Below, in pieces: positions 1 to 5,718 of a stretch of DNA of 11,524 nt. How positions within the stretch are numbered: position 1 is the stretch's first letter; every line of letters starts with the position of its first letter. A program made the position numbers and the translations under genes. Origin of the DNA: a bacterium (GTDB taxonomy: Bacteria; Krumholzibacteriota; Krumholzibacteriia; WVZY01); contig JAPUJU010000405.1 of the NCBI GenBank assembly GCA_027296025.1, forward strand, positions 1-11,524, in the 5' to 3' direction. The notes under the pieces are model-generated. The model searched no databases, had not been told where the DNA came from, and worked only from the letters and a program-made list of their open reading frames with translations.

Positions 1-393
1 AGCATCTACACGTTCTGCGAAGACATCGATGGGCTGCGTTACCGCGACAATTGTTGTGTGTAACTCGAACACCAGGTTGACCACCGCGTCCGGTTGTACC
101 ACAACGTTCCGCTGCTGCACCGCCTTGTAGCCCATCATCAAAACCTTCACCGTGTATGTCCCCGCCGGCACACGGCGCAAGGCAAACCTGCCGTCCTCCA
201 GAGACATGGCGCCTTTTGACGAGCCGACCAGGACGATGTTCGCAAAAGCCAGTGGTGCTTTGGTTTCGGCATCGATGACGCGGCCCTCGATGCGCTGGGC
301 ATACGATGGGCGTGGGACGAGTGACGCTGCGGTAATGATCAGGTAGATTATGAGGTGAGGTACAACGAGATCAAACCGGCTCTTGCACTGCAT
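1..393 (-). CDS. TonB-dependent outer-membrane receptor, N-terminal part (partial, runs off left edge)
   Basis: The visible 131 residues are the start of a secreted protein. Residues 1-32 look like a signal peptide: basic start (K4, R6), hydrophobic core about 9-26, and a likely cleavage site at SYA|Q (A32-Q33). Residues 33 to about 120 match a carboxypeptidase-regulatory-like beta-sandwich: an IEGRVIDAETKAPLAFANI-type opening, a GRFALRRVPAGTYTVKV core and a YKAVQQRNVVV strand. This module commonly precedes the plug and barrel of SusC-like and related TonB-dependent receptors. The segment after it (VFAERVDA, at the edge) is where the plug would begin. The plug and barrel lie outside the window, so the receptor call rests on the signal peptide, the domain and the divergent tonB-like gene. 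The ATG at 393 was chosen because the signal peptide follows directly. I see no strong Shine-Dalgarno, and the frame stays open upstream (a GTG lies 9 nt before), so the start could be slightly earlier. The alternative is another surface protein with this domain, such as a carboxypeptidase. Transported substrate unknown. Confidence 0.75.
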   Translation of the reverse strand, partial: MQCKSRFDLVVPHLIIYLIITAASLVPRPSYAQRIEGRVIDAETKAPLAFANIVLVGSSKGAMSLEDGRFALRRVPAGTYTVKVLMMGYKAVQQRNVVVQPDAVVNLVFELHTTIVAVTQPIDVFAERVDA

Positions 394-465
394 GACAAGC
401 ACTTTCGCTACGGCGGGGCCTCTTTGAGGTTGCACCTGGACGAAAGAAGGGGCCTCGGGGGGCAC

Positions 466-494
466 TTGTCAAGCGCATCGACATCGCTTGACAA
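466..494. promoter_or_regulatory. Perfect 10-bp inverted repeat in the divergent receptor/tonB intergenic region
   Basis: TTGTCAAGCG at 466-475 and CGCTTGACAA at 485-494 are exact reverse complements separated by 9 nt. Each arm contains TTGACA, read on the plus strand at 488-493 and on the minus strand at 472-467, so the arms coincide with candidate -35 boxes of the two divergent genes. The -10 boxes are weak. On the plus strand AATCTT lies at 17-bp spacing (511-516) and TATAAA at 22 bp (516-521); on the minus strand no convincing -10 is seen. There is no T-tract, which argues against a terminator. The best reading is an operator or paired promoter core controlling both genes. The rest of 394-589 holds only the tonB ribosome binding site. 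Confidence 0.55.
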
Positions 495-577
495 ATTGCA
501 GCCTGCGCAGAATCTTATAAACAGACCTTACCTCAGCGCCCCGCTTACAGAACCCCACACAACCATAATCCTTACCT

Positions 578-583
578 GGGAGG
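578..583 (+). promoter_or_regulatory. Ribosome binding site that fixes the GTG start of the tonB-like gene
   Basis: GGGAGG lies 6 nt before the GTG at 590. This supports a GTG start over later start codons and keeps the basic N-terminus in front of the membrane anchor. Confidence 0.7.
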
Positions 584-589
584 CGAATC

Positions 590-1222
590 GTGCTTCCACG
601 AGCCGTTGCTAAGTTTACTCGCTTTAAGGACTCGTATCCGAAAACCGTGCGTCGCGCAGTCTTCGTCGCTGCCGTTTTCCACCTGCTCTTGTTCGTCCTC
701 GCCCCACCCTTCACATTCAAACCGTACACGGTTAAGGCCGAAACAGTGATCGAGGTCGTCGATATTCCGTCAGAAATCGTCATCCCGTCCCCACCAGAAG
801 AGATACCGTGGCCATCGGGGAAATTCACGGACTTAGATGACCCAGATGACCCAGATGACCCAGATGACGTTCCTCCGACAACGCTCAAATTCGTCGATGA
901 CGTTCCAGCACCTCCGACTGTTTCTGCATCGTCAAACGGGTTCATTGCGTTTGATGAGCTACCGGAGCTTCTATCCTTTGATAAACCGGCCTACCCGGAG
1001 TTGGCGCGTGAGGCAGGCATCGAAGGTATGGTCGTTTTCAAAGTCACCGTCGGAGCGGACGGGACGGTTCTTGACGCGCTCGTTCACACATCGGATGTGA
1101 CGGACGCCATGGCGCTGGCTGCCCTCGAGTCCCTAAAGAGAGCTCGTTTCAAGCCTGCGAGGCAGCGGCATGAGCCGGTGAAAGCGATCGTTTACATGCC
1201 GTATCAGTTCAGGCTTCGCTGA
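590..1222 (+). CDS. TonB family energy transducer protein
   Basis: A 210-residue inner-membrane protein that would pass proton-motive-force energy (with ExbB/ExbD-like partners, not in the window) to outer-membrane receptors. Domains in order: a basic cytoplasmic tail (1-20), one membrane anchor (about 21-41, rich in V, F, L and A), a periplasmic linker (42-125) rich in Pro and Asp, and a TonB C-terminal domain (about 131-210). The C-terminal domain shows the family pattern: KPAYPELAREAGIEGMVVF with the usual YP and GxV spacing, VGADGTV, a helix with ALESLKRARFKPA, and the closing YQFRLR strand. The linker is acidic, with a DDP tandem repeat at residues 83-94, rather than the Pro-Lys/Pro-Glu linker of E. 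coli TonB. The GTG start is supported by a GGGAGG site. The gene diverges from the receptor gene at 1-393, consistent with a functional pair. The family is confident. Whether this is the cell's main TonB or a dedicated paralogue cannot be seen. Confidence 0.88.
   Translation: MLPRAVAKFTRFKDSYPKTVRRAVFVAAVFHLLLFVLAPPFTFKPYTVKAETVIEVVDIPSEIVIPSPPEEIPWPSGKFTDLDDPDDPDDPDDVPPTTLKFVDDVPAPPTVSASSNGFIAFDELPELLSFDKPAYPELAREAGIEGMVVFKVTVGADGTVLDALVHTSDVTDAMALAALESLKRARFKPARQRHEPVKAIVYMPYQFRLR
836..868 (+). repeat. 9-bp tandem repeat coding for DDP units in the TonB linker
   Basis: The unit GATGACCCA occurs three times exactly (836-844, 845-853, 854-862), followed by a fourth partial unit GATGAC. It encodes Asp-Asp-Pro repeats. 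The 9-bp period keeps the reading frame, so copy changes would alter only linker length. The following GATGACGTTCC (863-873) recurs at 896-906, suggesting an older duplication nearby. Confidence 0.9.
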
Positions 1223-1269
1223 GACCCCACGATAGATCGGGACGGCGTGGCTGCAGCCTCCGAGCCGTA

Positions 1270-1298
1270 TTGACCGCCGGGCCATCGAGGGCTATACT
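1270..1298 (+). promoter_or_regulatory. Sigma70-like promoter for the Cys-rich/BACON gene
   Basis: TTGACC at 1270-1275 and TATACT at 1293-1298 are separated by exactly 17 bp. Transcription would start near 1305, about 58 nt before the chosen GTG start. The promoter lies between the tonB-like stop (1222) and this gene, so the secreted protein is probably transcribed separately. It also rules out the TTG at 1270 as a start codon, since that codon is part of the -35 box. Confidence 0.7.
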
Positions 1299-1348
1299 AT
1301 TTTCGTCAAGGCCAGCACGGACGGGCAAGCGCCCGACCACACACCGAT

Positions 1349-1353
1349 GGAGG
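1349..1353 (+). promoter_or_regulatory. Ribosome binding site that fixes the GTG start at 1363
   Basis: GGAGG lies 9 nt before GTG at 1363, and the signal peptide begins immediately at that codon. No similar site precedes the longer reading-frame start at 1270. Confidence 0.7.
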
Positions 1354-1362
1354 TGTGTTGAC

Positions 1363-2529
1363 GTGAAACGGACTGCTCTGATATGGGCAACTTTGCTCCT
1401 TCTTCCCGCTTTGGTAAGCGCGCAAGGCGGAGCGATATGCCTGTACGCCGATCCCACCGGAACCAATTGCGGCTTTGAGGATAACACTCCAGGGCTTCTG
1501 CAAATCTACGTTCTTCATACTCTCGCAACGGGCGTGTCAAGCTCGCAGTTCTGGCTGCCGAAACCCGCCTGTATGGTCGGCGCCACATTCCTCAAGGACA
1601 CGAATGTTCTGCCTGTTTTCATCGGCGAATCCCAAACCGGTATATCGATCGGGTATGGTTCCTGTGTAAACACGATTCACATGCTGACGATGAACTATGC
1701 GGTCAGCGGTACGTCAGTACCCGACTGCGCCTACCCCGTTCTACCTCACCCCGCGCGATACTTCGTTGAGGCCGCCGATTGCGATCAAAATGTGATAGCG
1801 GCAACGGGCGGAACTTCGTACATCAACTCGTCCCGGTCCTGTCAGTGTGAAGAACTCGCGCGACCTCCATTTCTCGAAGTGTCCATGGAAGGTGTGGGAT
1901 TTGGGAATATGGGGACGACACGAACGTTCGACATTCGAAATGTCGGCGGCGGACAACTGACGTGGACACTGACCGACGACCAGCACTGGATAACCGTGAG
2001 CCCGTCATCAGGGAGCGGCGACGGCACAATCACGGTAACTGCCGACCGAACATGGCTCGGCGCGGGAACCCACCTGGGAACGATCTCCGTCGAATCGAAT
2101 GGCGGCAATCAAACACTGCTGGTTTCTGCCGTTGTTGTCGGAGAGCCACGGCCAAAAGGGATATCCGTAGGTGTGAATCCCGACAAAATGTACTTCGAGC
2201 GTTTTGATAACCAGCATACGTTCATGATAAGGAGCTACCGTAGCAACGATGCGATTGCCTGGGAGGCGCGCCTGAGCGTCCCGTGGCTTATCGTGGCCCC
2301 TGCAAACGGCTACGCCAACGGAACCGAAAGCAGCGTAACCGTCTATGTCGATCGGACCCGACTCGGGTCGGGGCTGATTCATGAAACAACGATCGTCATC
2401 CGGGCACCCAATGGTGACCGGCTGAACGGGAACCCGACGATCGATGTCCACGTCGACGGCCCGAAAGAAGCGGTGACTGCCAACCACAACACCACCTGGG
2501 GTTATGTGAAGGCGCTTTACCGCGACTAG
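1363..2529 (+). CDS. Secreted protein: eight-cysteine N-terminal domain plus two BACON-like modules
   Basis: A 388-residue exported protein. Residues 1-20 are a signal peptide (K2, R3, then a Leu-rich core, cleavage at VSA|Q). Residues 21-165 hold eight cysteines (26, 36, 70, 101, 122, 140, 160, 162) and none follow, so this part is probably a disulphide-bonded extracellular domain with up to four bridges. Residues about 171-258 match the BACON/immunoglobulin-like type: a TTRTFDIRNVGGGQLTWTL segment, then W209, SPSSGSGDGTITV, and a TISVESNGG strand. Residues about 267-365 look like a second, more diverged copy (W300, W308, ANGTESSVTVYVDRTRLGSG). BACON modules are usually adhesive or carbohydrate-related parts of secreted proteins. 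No catalytic domain and no cell-wall or type IX sorting signal are evident. The cysteine domain resembles a type I recall from exported proteins of candidate phyla such as Eisenbacteria, without known function. The promoter at 1270-1298 suggests independent expression. Extracellular binding or structural role is inference. Confidence 0.72.
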   Translation: MKRTALIWATLLLLPALVSAQGGAICLYADPTGTNCGFEDNTPGLLQIYVLHTLATGVSSSQFWLPKPACMVGATFLKDTNVLPVFIGESQTGISIGYGSCVNTIHMLTMNYAVSGTSVPDCAYPVLPHPARYFVEAADCDQNVIAATGGTSYINSSRSCQCEELARPPFLEVSMEGVGFGNMGTTRTFDIRNVGGGQLTWTLTDDQHWITVSPSSGSGDGTITVTADRTWLGAGTHLGTISVESNGGNQTLLVSAVVVGEPRPKGISVGVNPDKMYFERFDNQHTFMIRSYRSNDAIAWEARLSVPWLIVAPANGYANGTESSVTVYVDRTRLGSGLIHETTIVIRAPNGDRLNGNPTIDVHVDGPKEAVTANHNTTWGYVKALYRD

Positions 2530-2534
2530 GAACC

Positions 2535-3455
2535 CTACCGCGAAAACACCGACCCGTGCAGCACCCGCCCCTCCCAGAAGAGCGCGGTGGCAACAACCTG
2601 TTTCGACTCCCAGCGCACATCCTCACCCAGACCGGCGGACGGCGCCGCCACCCAATCGAGCTGGCACGGCGCGGCGACAAATGACTCCGCCGCTTCGGCA
2701 GAGGGCGGCACGCCTTTTTCACCCATTGCGCTCAGCGCAAAGCCCTCGATCATCCGCGGCCAGACGGTTGCAAACACACCGGAGCTTTCGAAAATGTCCG
2801 CCGCCACGAGGTGCCCCCCGATCGCGACAACGGCGCCGCGCGTATCCGGCGGCAGGTCAATCCCACCCGCAATCTCATCGACCACGCGACGAACATGCTT
2901 CGAGTCATACACATCGGAGAGCGCGGACGTCAGGGAGCTGACGCCGTGCGACGATGAGACCTCATCCACCGCGTCCCACACGCGGCCCTGGTCGGCGATG
3001 TACCGTGCCATGCCCGTCACACCTTTTTTCACGGAAGCGCTGAGCATAACTGCTTTTTCCATTCGAATTTTCGAACTCTCATACCTGCCCGGCTTGAAAT
3101 CTCCGTGGCTGCGGTCCCAGCGCCCCTGCTCAACACAGGTAACCGGAATCCGCGTCTTCCCCGGGCCGGCCAGAATGGAGATGTTCAGCGAGCGATTCTG
3201 CTTCGCGCCCTGATACTCCTCGCCCTGCACGCCGAGCAGCGGCAGCTTCCCATCGTTCACGATCTCGATTTCGGGCACGTTGCCGCCGCCGACCTCGGTC
3301 ACACGCGCAATACCCTTCTCGACGGCCGTGGCGAGCAGCATGTAGTCGTCCCCACGGCTGTCGCCCGGGAGCGGCCACACGGTAAGCGCGCCGCTGGTCT
3401 GCGGTGAACCCAGATCGGGCCGGTGCCATTGATAACCGTTCGATGAATTTGTCAT
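2535..3455 (-). CDS. ARPP-1 family protein (function unknown)
   Basis: A 306-residue soluble protein without signal peptide or membrane segments. I recognise the ARPP-1 family (ARG and Rhodanese-Phosphatase-superfamily-associated protein) from its conserved core: LTVWPL (25-30), a beta stretch with VTEVGGGNVPEIEIVNDGK, then GVQGEEYQGAKQNR (75-88) and IPVTCVEQGRW (103-113). Later conserved-looking pieces are QGRVW (156-160), GGH (213-215) and WPRMIEGFAL (232-241). The E79-E80, K85-Q86-N87-R88 and C107/E109/Q110/W113 clusters are the obvious active- or binding-site candidates. The family's biochemical role is, to my knowledge, unknown. It was named for neighbourhood links to ADP-ribosylglycohydrolase and rhodanese-phosphatase proteins in predicted conflict systems. 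Neither partner is present here. It follows the MerR gene by 45 nt and has a strong AAGGAGG site 7 nt before the ATG, so it is likely co-transcribed and controlled by that regulator. The length is normal and nothing looks broken. Confidence 0.78.
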   Translation of the reverse strand: MTNSSNGYQWHRPDLGSPQTSGALTVWPLPGDSRGDDYMLLATAVEKGIARVTEVGGGNVPEIEIVNDGKLPLLGVQGEEYQGAKQNRSLNISILAGPGKTRIPVTCVEQGRWDRSHGDFKPGRYESSKIRMEKAVMLSASVKKGVTGMARYIADQGRVWDAVDEVSSSHGVSSLTSALSDVYDSKHVRRVVDEIAGGIDLPPDTRGAVVAIGGHLVAADIFESSGVFATVWPRMIEGFALSAMGEKGVPPSAEAAESFVAAPCQLDWVAAPSAGLGEDVRWESKQVVATALFWEGRVLHGSVFSR

Positions 3456-3475
3456 GAAAATCCCTCCTTGTCAGT

Positions 3476-3489
3476 TGTGCAAATGCACA
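3476..3489. promoter_or_regulatory. 14-bp perfect palindrome between the merR-type and ARPP-1 genes
   Basis: TGTGCA (3476-3481), AA, TGCACA (3484-3489) is an exact 6-bp inverted repeat in the 45-nt gap, just upstream of the AAGGAGG site of the ARPP-1 gene. It could be an operator giving separate control of the second gene, or a small mRNA hairpin (5-bp stem, 4-nt loop) affecting its translation. No good promoter is visible in the gap. Confidence 0.4.
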
Positions 3490-3500
3490 GTGGGTTTGAT

Positions 3501-4193
3501 TTACTTTTTGAAAAGTCTGCGGGCGCTGGACACCAGGCGTGTCACGTTTCGCAGAAAGTGGGAGTTACCCCCCGGACGAAAATGGATTTCGAGATCATCT
3601 GTAATCGTGATCCGTTTCCACGTGTTGAGATCACCCTGGATCTCGCGCAAATCGGTCGACGGCTCGTCGGACTGGCCGCTGCGATCACCCAGGAACGACA
3701 GAGCGCGCCGGATGCCTCCGGGCATCAGTGTCGCGGGTCGATCGGGTGTTCCGTCTTCTTGCAAATCCAATGCGGCAACGTCCTCCGCGGGCTCTTCGAG
3801 ATAGGACTTCAACATGCGCAACGACAGGGAGCTTCGAGCCGTCGGGGACATGTCGCCCGGTTGTGACGCCGGGGGGGCATGTTCCGCGCTCTCGTCGACG
3901 TCGACCGAATGGCCCAGTTGCTTCCGGACGAGTTCGCGCAACTCGCCGAGACCCATGGGATCGAGGATCTCCCTGATACCCTGGAGCCTGAGATGGGTCG
4001 ATTCCTTGAGCCGCCGGATGGCCAGAAGCCTCAGGCAGTGTTCCACGTCATAGATTGCCTGCCGGCCGCTGCCAGTCGGCGGCGGGATCATACCGGACTG
4101 CACGTAGAAGTGGATCGTACGCCGTGACAGGCCCGTGGCCGCCGTAAGCTGTGAAATACTAAAGGTTTGATCTAGCTCTGGGAGCTGCACCAT
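3501..4193 (-). CDS. MerR family transcriptional regulator
   Basis: A 230-residue regulator. Residues about 11-78 form a MerR winged helix-turn-helix: FSISQLTAATGLSRRTIHFY, the wing segment SGMIPPPTGSGRQAIYD, and the second helical part with LRLLAIRRLKE and LQGIREIL. Residues 81-96 are helical and could be a short dimerisation helix. Residues 97-185 are acidic, Pro/Ser-rich and probably flexible. There is no Cys cluster typical of metal-sensing MerR proteins (one Cys, C53). A compact tail at about 191-230 carries a W192-x-R194 and DDLEIHFR (199-206) motif, then a basic helix. I recall a similar tail in other MerR proteins found beside ARPP-1 genes, but have not checked this. The ATG has an AGAGG site 8 nt upstream, and a near-consensus promoter lies just before it. 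The regulator is first in an operon with the ARPP-1 gene, so autoregulation plus control of that gene is the likely role. Signal unknown. Confidence 0.85.
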   Translation of the reverse strand: MVQLPELDQTFSISQLTAATGLSRRTIHFYVQSGMIPPPTGSGRQAIYDVEHCLRLLAIRRLKESTHLRLQGIREILDPMGLGELRELVRKQLGHSVDVDESAEHAPPASQPGDMSPTARSSLSLRMLKSYLEEPAEDVAALDLQEDGTPDRPATLMPGGIRRALSFLGDRSGQSDEPSTDLREIQGDLNTWKRITITDDLEIHFRPGGNSHFLRNVTRLVSSARRLFKK

Positions 4194-4209
4194 TGTTCTG
4201 ACCTCTTAT

Positions 4210-4237
4210 ATGACAGTATAACTGTTATGGTGTCACC
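4210..4237. promoter_or_regulatory. Candidate operator dyads of the MerR-type regulator
   Basis: Two dyads lie inside the promoter. ACAGT-ATA-ACTGT (4213-4225) is a perfect 5-bp inverted repeat that extends to ATgACAGTATAACTGTtAT (4210-4228) with one mismatch pair, and it covers the -10 box. GGTG-T-CACC (4229-4237) fills the rest of the spacer up to the -35 box. MerR proteins bind dyads in the promoter spacer. Here the spacer is the standard 17 bp, not the 19-20 bp of classic MerR-activated promoters, so repression or autorepression is more likely than DNA-distortion activation. Confidence 0.5.
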
Positions 4238-4243
4238 TGTCAA
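4215..4243 (-). promoter_or_regulatory. Near-consensus sigma70-like promoter of the merR-type/ARPP-1 operon
   Basis: Read on the minus strand, TTGACA (4243-4238) and TATACT (4220-4215) are separated by 17 bp. Transcription would start near 4208, leaving a leader of about 15 nt with the AGAGG site. The rest of the gap (4244-4306) shows no clear terminator for the EamA gene. Confidence 0.8.
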
Positions 4244-4306
4244 GGGTGGCCTGAAAATTTGTGAATCACGGCCGTCAGCACGAATCTGAGGGGATCAACT
4301 CACCCG

Positions 4307-5149
4307 CTACACCGCGATCAGCGCGATCGCCGTTAGCGCACCCGCGATGCCGACCCATTGTGTTTTCGAGATTTTCTCTTTGATCAAAAAACGGGACAGC
4401 AAAACCGTCACGGCCGGGTAGATCGACGCGACGACCGCCGCGACGTCGAGGCGGGTGAACTGCGTGGCGACGAGGTAGCATGCGTTCCCACCCGTGTCGA
4501 GCACGCCCGCAAGTACGGCCAGGATGAGGCCGCGCCGTGGAAGTTTACCCGAGCGCGTGATTCCTGCCGCAACAACGGCAACGATCAACGTCGCGAATCG
4601 TGCGATCGCAATCGGGGCGAGTACGGGGCCTTCCGCGACCTGAGCCAGGAACACAAAGAAGCCACCGAAGCACACGCCGGCGAACATCGCAAGGGGAAGT
4701 CCACGGCGCGCGGGACGCCCATCGTCACCTGGCCCGCGCGACGATAGCCAAATCGCCACGATGGCGATCACGAACCCCAGCTGCTGAAGAGGAGTGGGAA
4801 ATCCTGCCGTCGCGGACGCAACGACCAGGGGAAGGACAGCGCCGATCACGGCCGCCGTCGGAGCAACGGTCGCCGCGCGGCCGATCGCCAGCGCGCGGTA
4901 GAGTGCCGCGATGCCCAATCCGCCCGATGCGCCGGAGGCGGCCGCCCACACCATACTCCATCTGTCCGGCAACGCCTCACCCACGATCAGGACCGCGAGC
5001 AAGAGCAGGACGAACCCGGAGAGCGCCGCGACAACCAGAACGGAAAATACGCTGCCACGCCGCGTCGCCATACCGCCGGCAAAGTCACCGCCACCCCAGG
5101 AAGCGGCGGAGGCGAGCGCGAGCAGAAGTCCGATCAGATGAGTCGGCAT
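4307..5149 (-). CDS. EamA/DMT superfamily transporter
   Basis: A 280-residue inner-membrane protein with about ten membrane segments in two homologous halves (about 4-135 and 150-280). This is the standard size and layout of the drug/metabolite transporter superfamily, whose members export or import amino acids, nucleosides and other small metabolites. Family signs are the ALYRALAIGRAATVAPTAAV stretch (81-100, the conserved end of the first half) and the matching YLVATQFTRLDVAAVVASIY stretch (225-244). These are followed by PAVTVLLSRFLIKEKI (245-260) and a last helix with TQWVGIAGALTAIALI. The linker between halves (137-150) is polar and probably cytoplasmic. The gene starts 4 nt after the stop of the GNAT gene and has no clear Shine-Dalgarno, so it probably relies on translational coupling. 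The substrate cannot be read from the sequence. Pairing with an acetyltransferase hints at small-metabolite or toxic-compound handling, which is inference. Confidence 0.85.
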   Translation of the reverse strand: MPTHLIGLLLALASAASWGGGDFAGGMATRRGSVFSVLVVAALSGFVLLLLAVLIVGEALPDRWSMVWAAASGASGGLGIAALYRALAIGRAATVAPTAAVIGAVLPLVVASATAGFPTPLQQLGFVIAIVAIWLSSRGPGDDGRPARRGLPLAMFAGVCFGGFFVFLAQVAEGPVLAPIAIARFATLIVAVVAAGITRSGKLPRRGLILAVLAGVLDTGGNACYLVATQFTRLDVAAVVASIYPAVTVLLSRFLIKEKISKTQWVGIAGALTAIALIAV

Positions 5150-5153
5150 TCAA

Positions 5154-5648
5154 TCATGGCGATTCGAGTTCCAGCACCATCTTGATGTCGGCCCGTTCAT
5201 AGCCGCCGTCCGAGTCGACGGGCACTTCCACGAACCCGTGTTTCCGGTAAAGGCTGATGGCCGGCGTCAGCGATCGATTGGACAGAAGGAATATCCGCGT
5301 CGCACCGAGTTCCCTCGCGCGGTTGATCGTCGCTTCAATCAGAACGTCGCCGAGGCCTCTGCCGCGCGCAGACTTTTCCACCGCCATCTTTGCGAGTTCG
5401 AAGAGCCCGTCCGCCTCGCGAACCAGCGCACATGTTCCCAGAACACGATCGCCATCGACAAGGAAGATAATGTCTCCGCCGGGTTCGATGATCGTGCTTT
5501 CGGGATCATCGAGATGGTGGTGGTCTGTGTCCTCGACGGCGAAGTACTCCTCGATCCACTGCCAGTTGAGGCGGATGAACTCGTCACGGTACTTCGGGTC
5601 GTACGTGACGACGTCGATCCCAGTCGGATTCTCTGATTCTGCGCGCAT
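5154..5648 (-). CDS. GNAT family N-acetyltransferase
   Basis: A 164-residue cytosolic enzyme predicted to transfer acetyl from acetyl-CoA to an amine. The GNAT fold is visible: the N-terminal strand and helices with WQWIEEYF (29-36), core strands IIFLVDGDRVLGTCAL (60-75) and FELAKMAV (83-90), the acetyl-CoA pyrophosphate loop R95-G-R-G98-L-G100 matching R/Q-x-x-G-x-G/A, and the C-terminal LYRKHGFVEVP (133-143) with Y134 as the usual general-acid position. A His-rich stretch (43-45) lies in the substrate-side loop. The ATG at 5648 was chosen because a GAGG site lies 6 nt upstream and the GNAT domain begins soon after. The frame stays open to 5789, but the extra 47 codons run over the promoter and show no domain. 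It is the first gene of a two-gene unit with the EamA transporter, 4 nt apart. Substrate unknown. Confidence 0.85.
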   Translation of the reverse strand: MRAESENPTGIDVVTYDPKYRDEFIRLNWQWIEEYFAVEDTDHHHLDDPESTIIEPGGDIIFLVDGDRVLGTCALVREADGLFELAKMAVEKSARGRGLGDVLIEATINRARELGATRIFLLSNRSLTPAISLYRKHGFVEVPVDSDGGYERADIKMVLELESP

Positions 5649-5718
5649 GGTACACCTCGATTGCGAGACAACCGGGAACAGTGCGGCGAGTGAAATTGCT
5701 CGATTGAGCGGTTGAGGC

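Noticed and set aside
469..945. 158-codon minus-strand open frame opposite the tonB-like gene, with a Gly-Ser repeat
   Set aside because: The Gly-Ser repeat is only the reverse reading of the 9-bp DDP repeat, and the TonB reading has a ribosome binding site, membrane anchor and C-terminal domain.
1249..1258. GGCTGCAGCC palindrome after the tonB-like gene as a terminator
   Set aside because: It has no loop and no T-run follows, so it cannot act as an intrinsic terminator.
1270..1362. Longer start (TTG at 1270) for the Cys-rich/BACON protein
   Set aside because: The TTG is the first part of a -35 box (TTGACC-17-TATACT), and a signal peptide with a GGAGG site begins at GTG 1363.
2587..3213. 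208-codon plus-strand open frame opposite the ARPP-1 gene
   Set aside because: It is antisense to a gene with clear family motifs and a strong ribosome binding site. The translation is Ser/Pro/Arg-rich with no recognisable domain, typical of shadow frames in GC-rich DNA.
4261..4289. Terminator after the EamA gene
   Set aside because: Only 4-bp inverted repeats (GTGA-A-TCAC, TCAG...CTGA) are present, too weak and without a T-run in the right place.
4600..5202. 200-codon plus-strand open frame opposite EamA/GNAT
   Set aside because: Extremely Arg/Pro/Ser-rich, antisense to two well-supported genes, with no domain.
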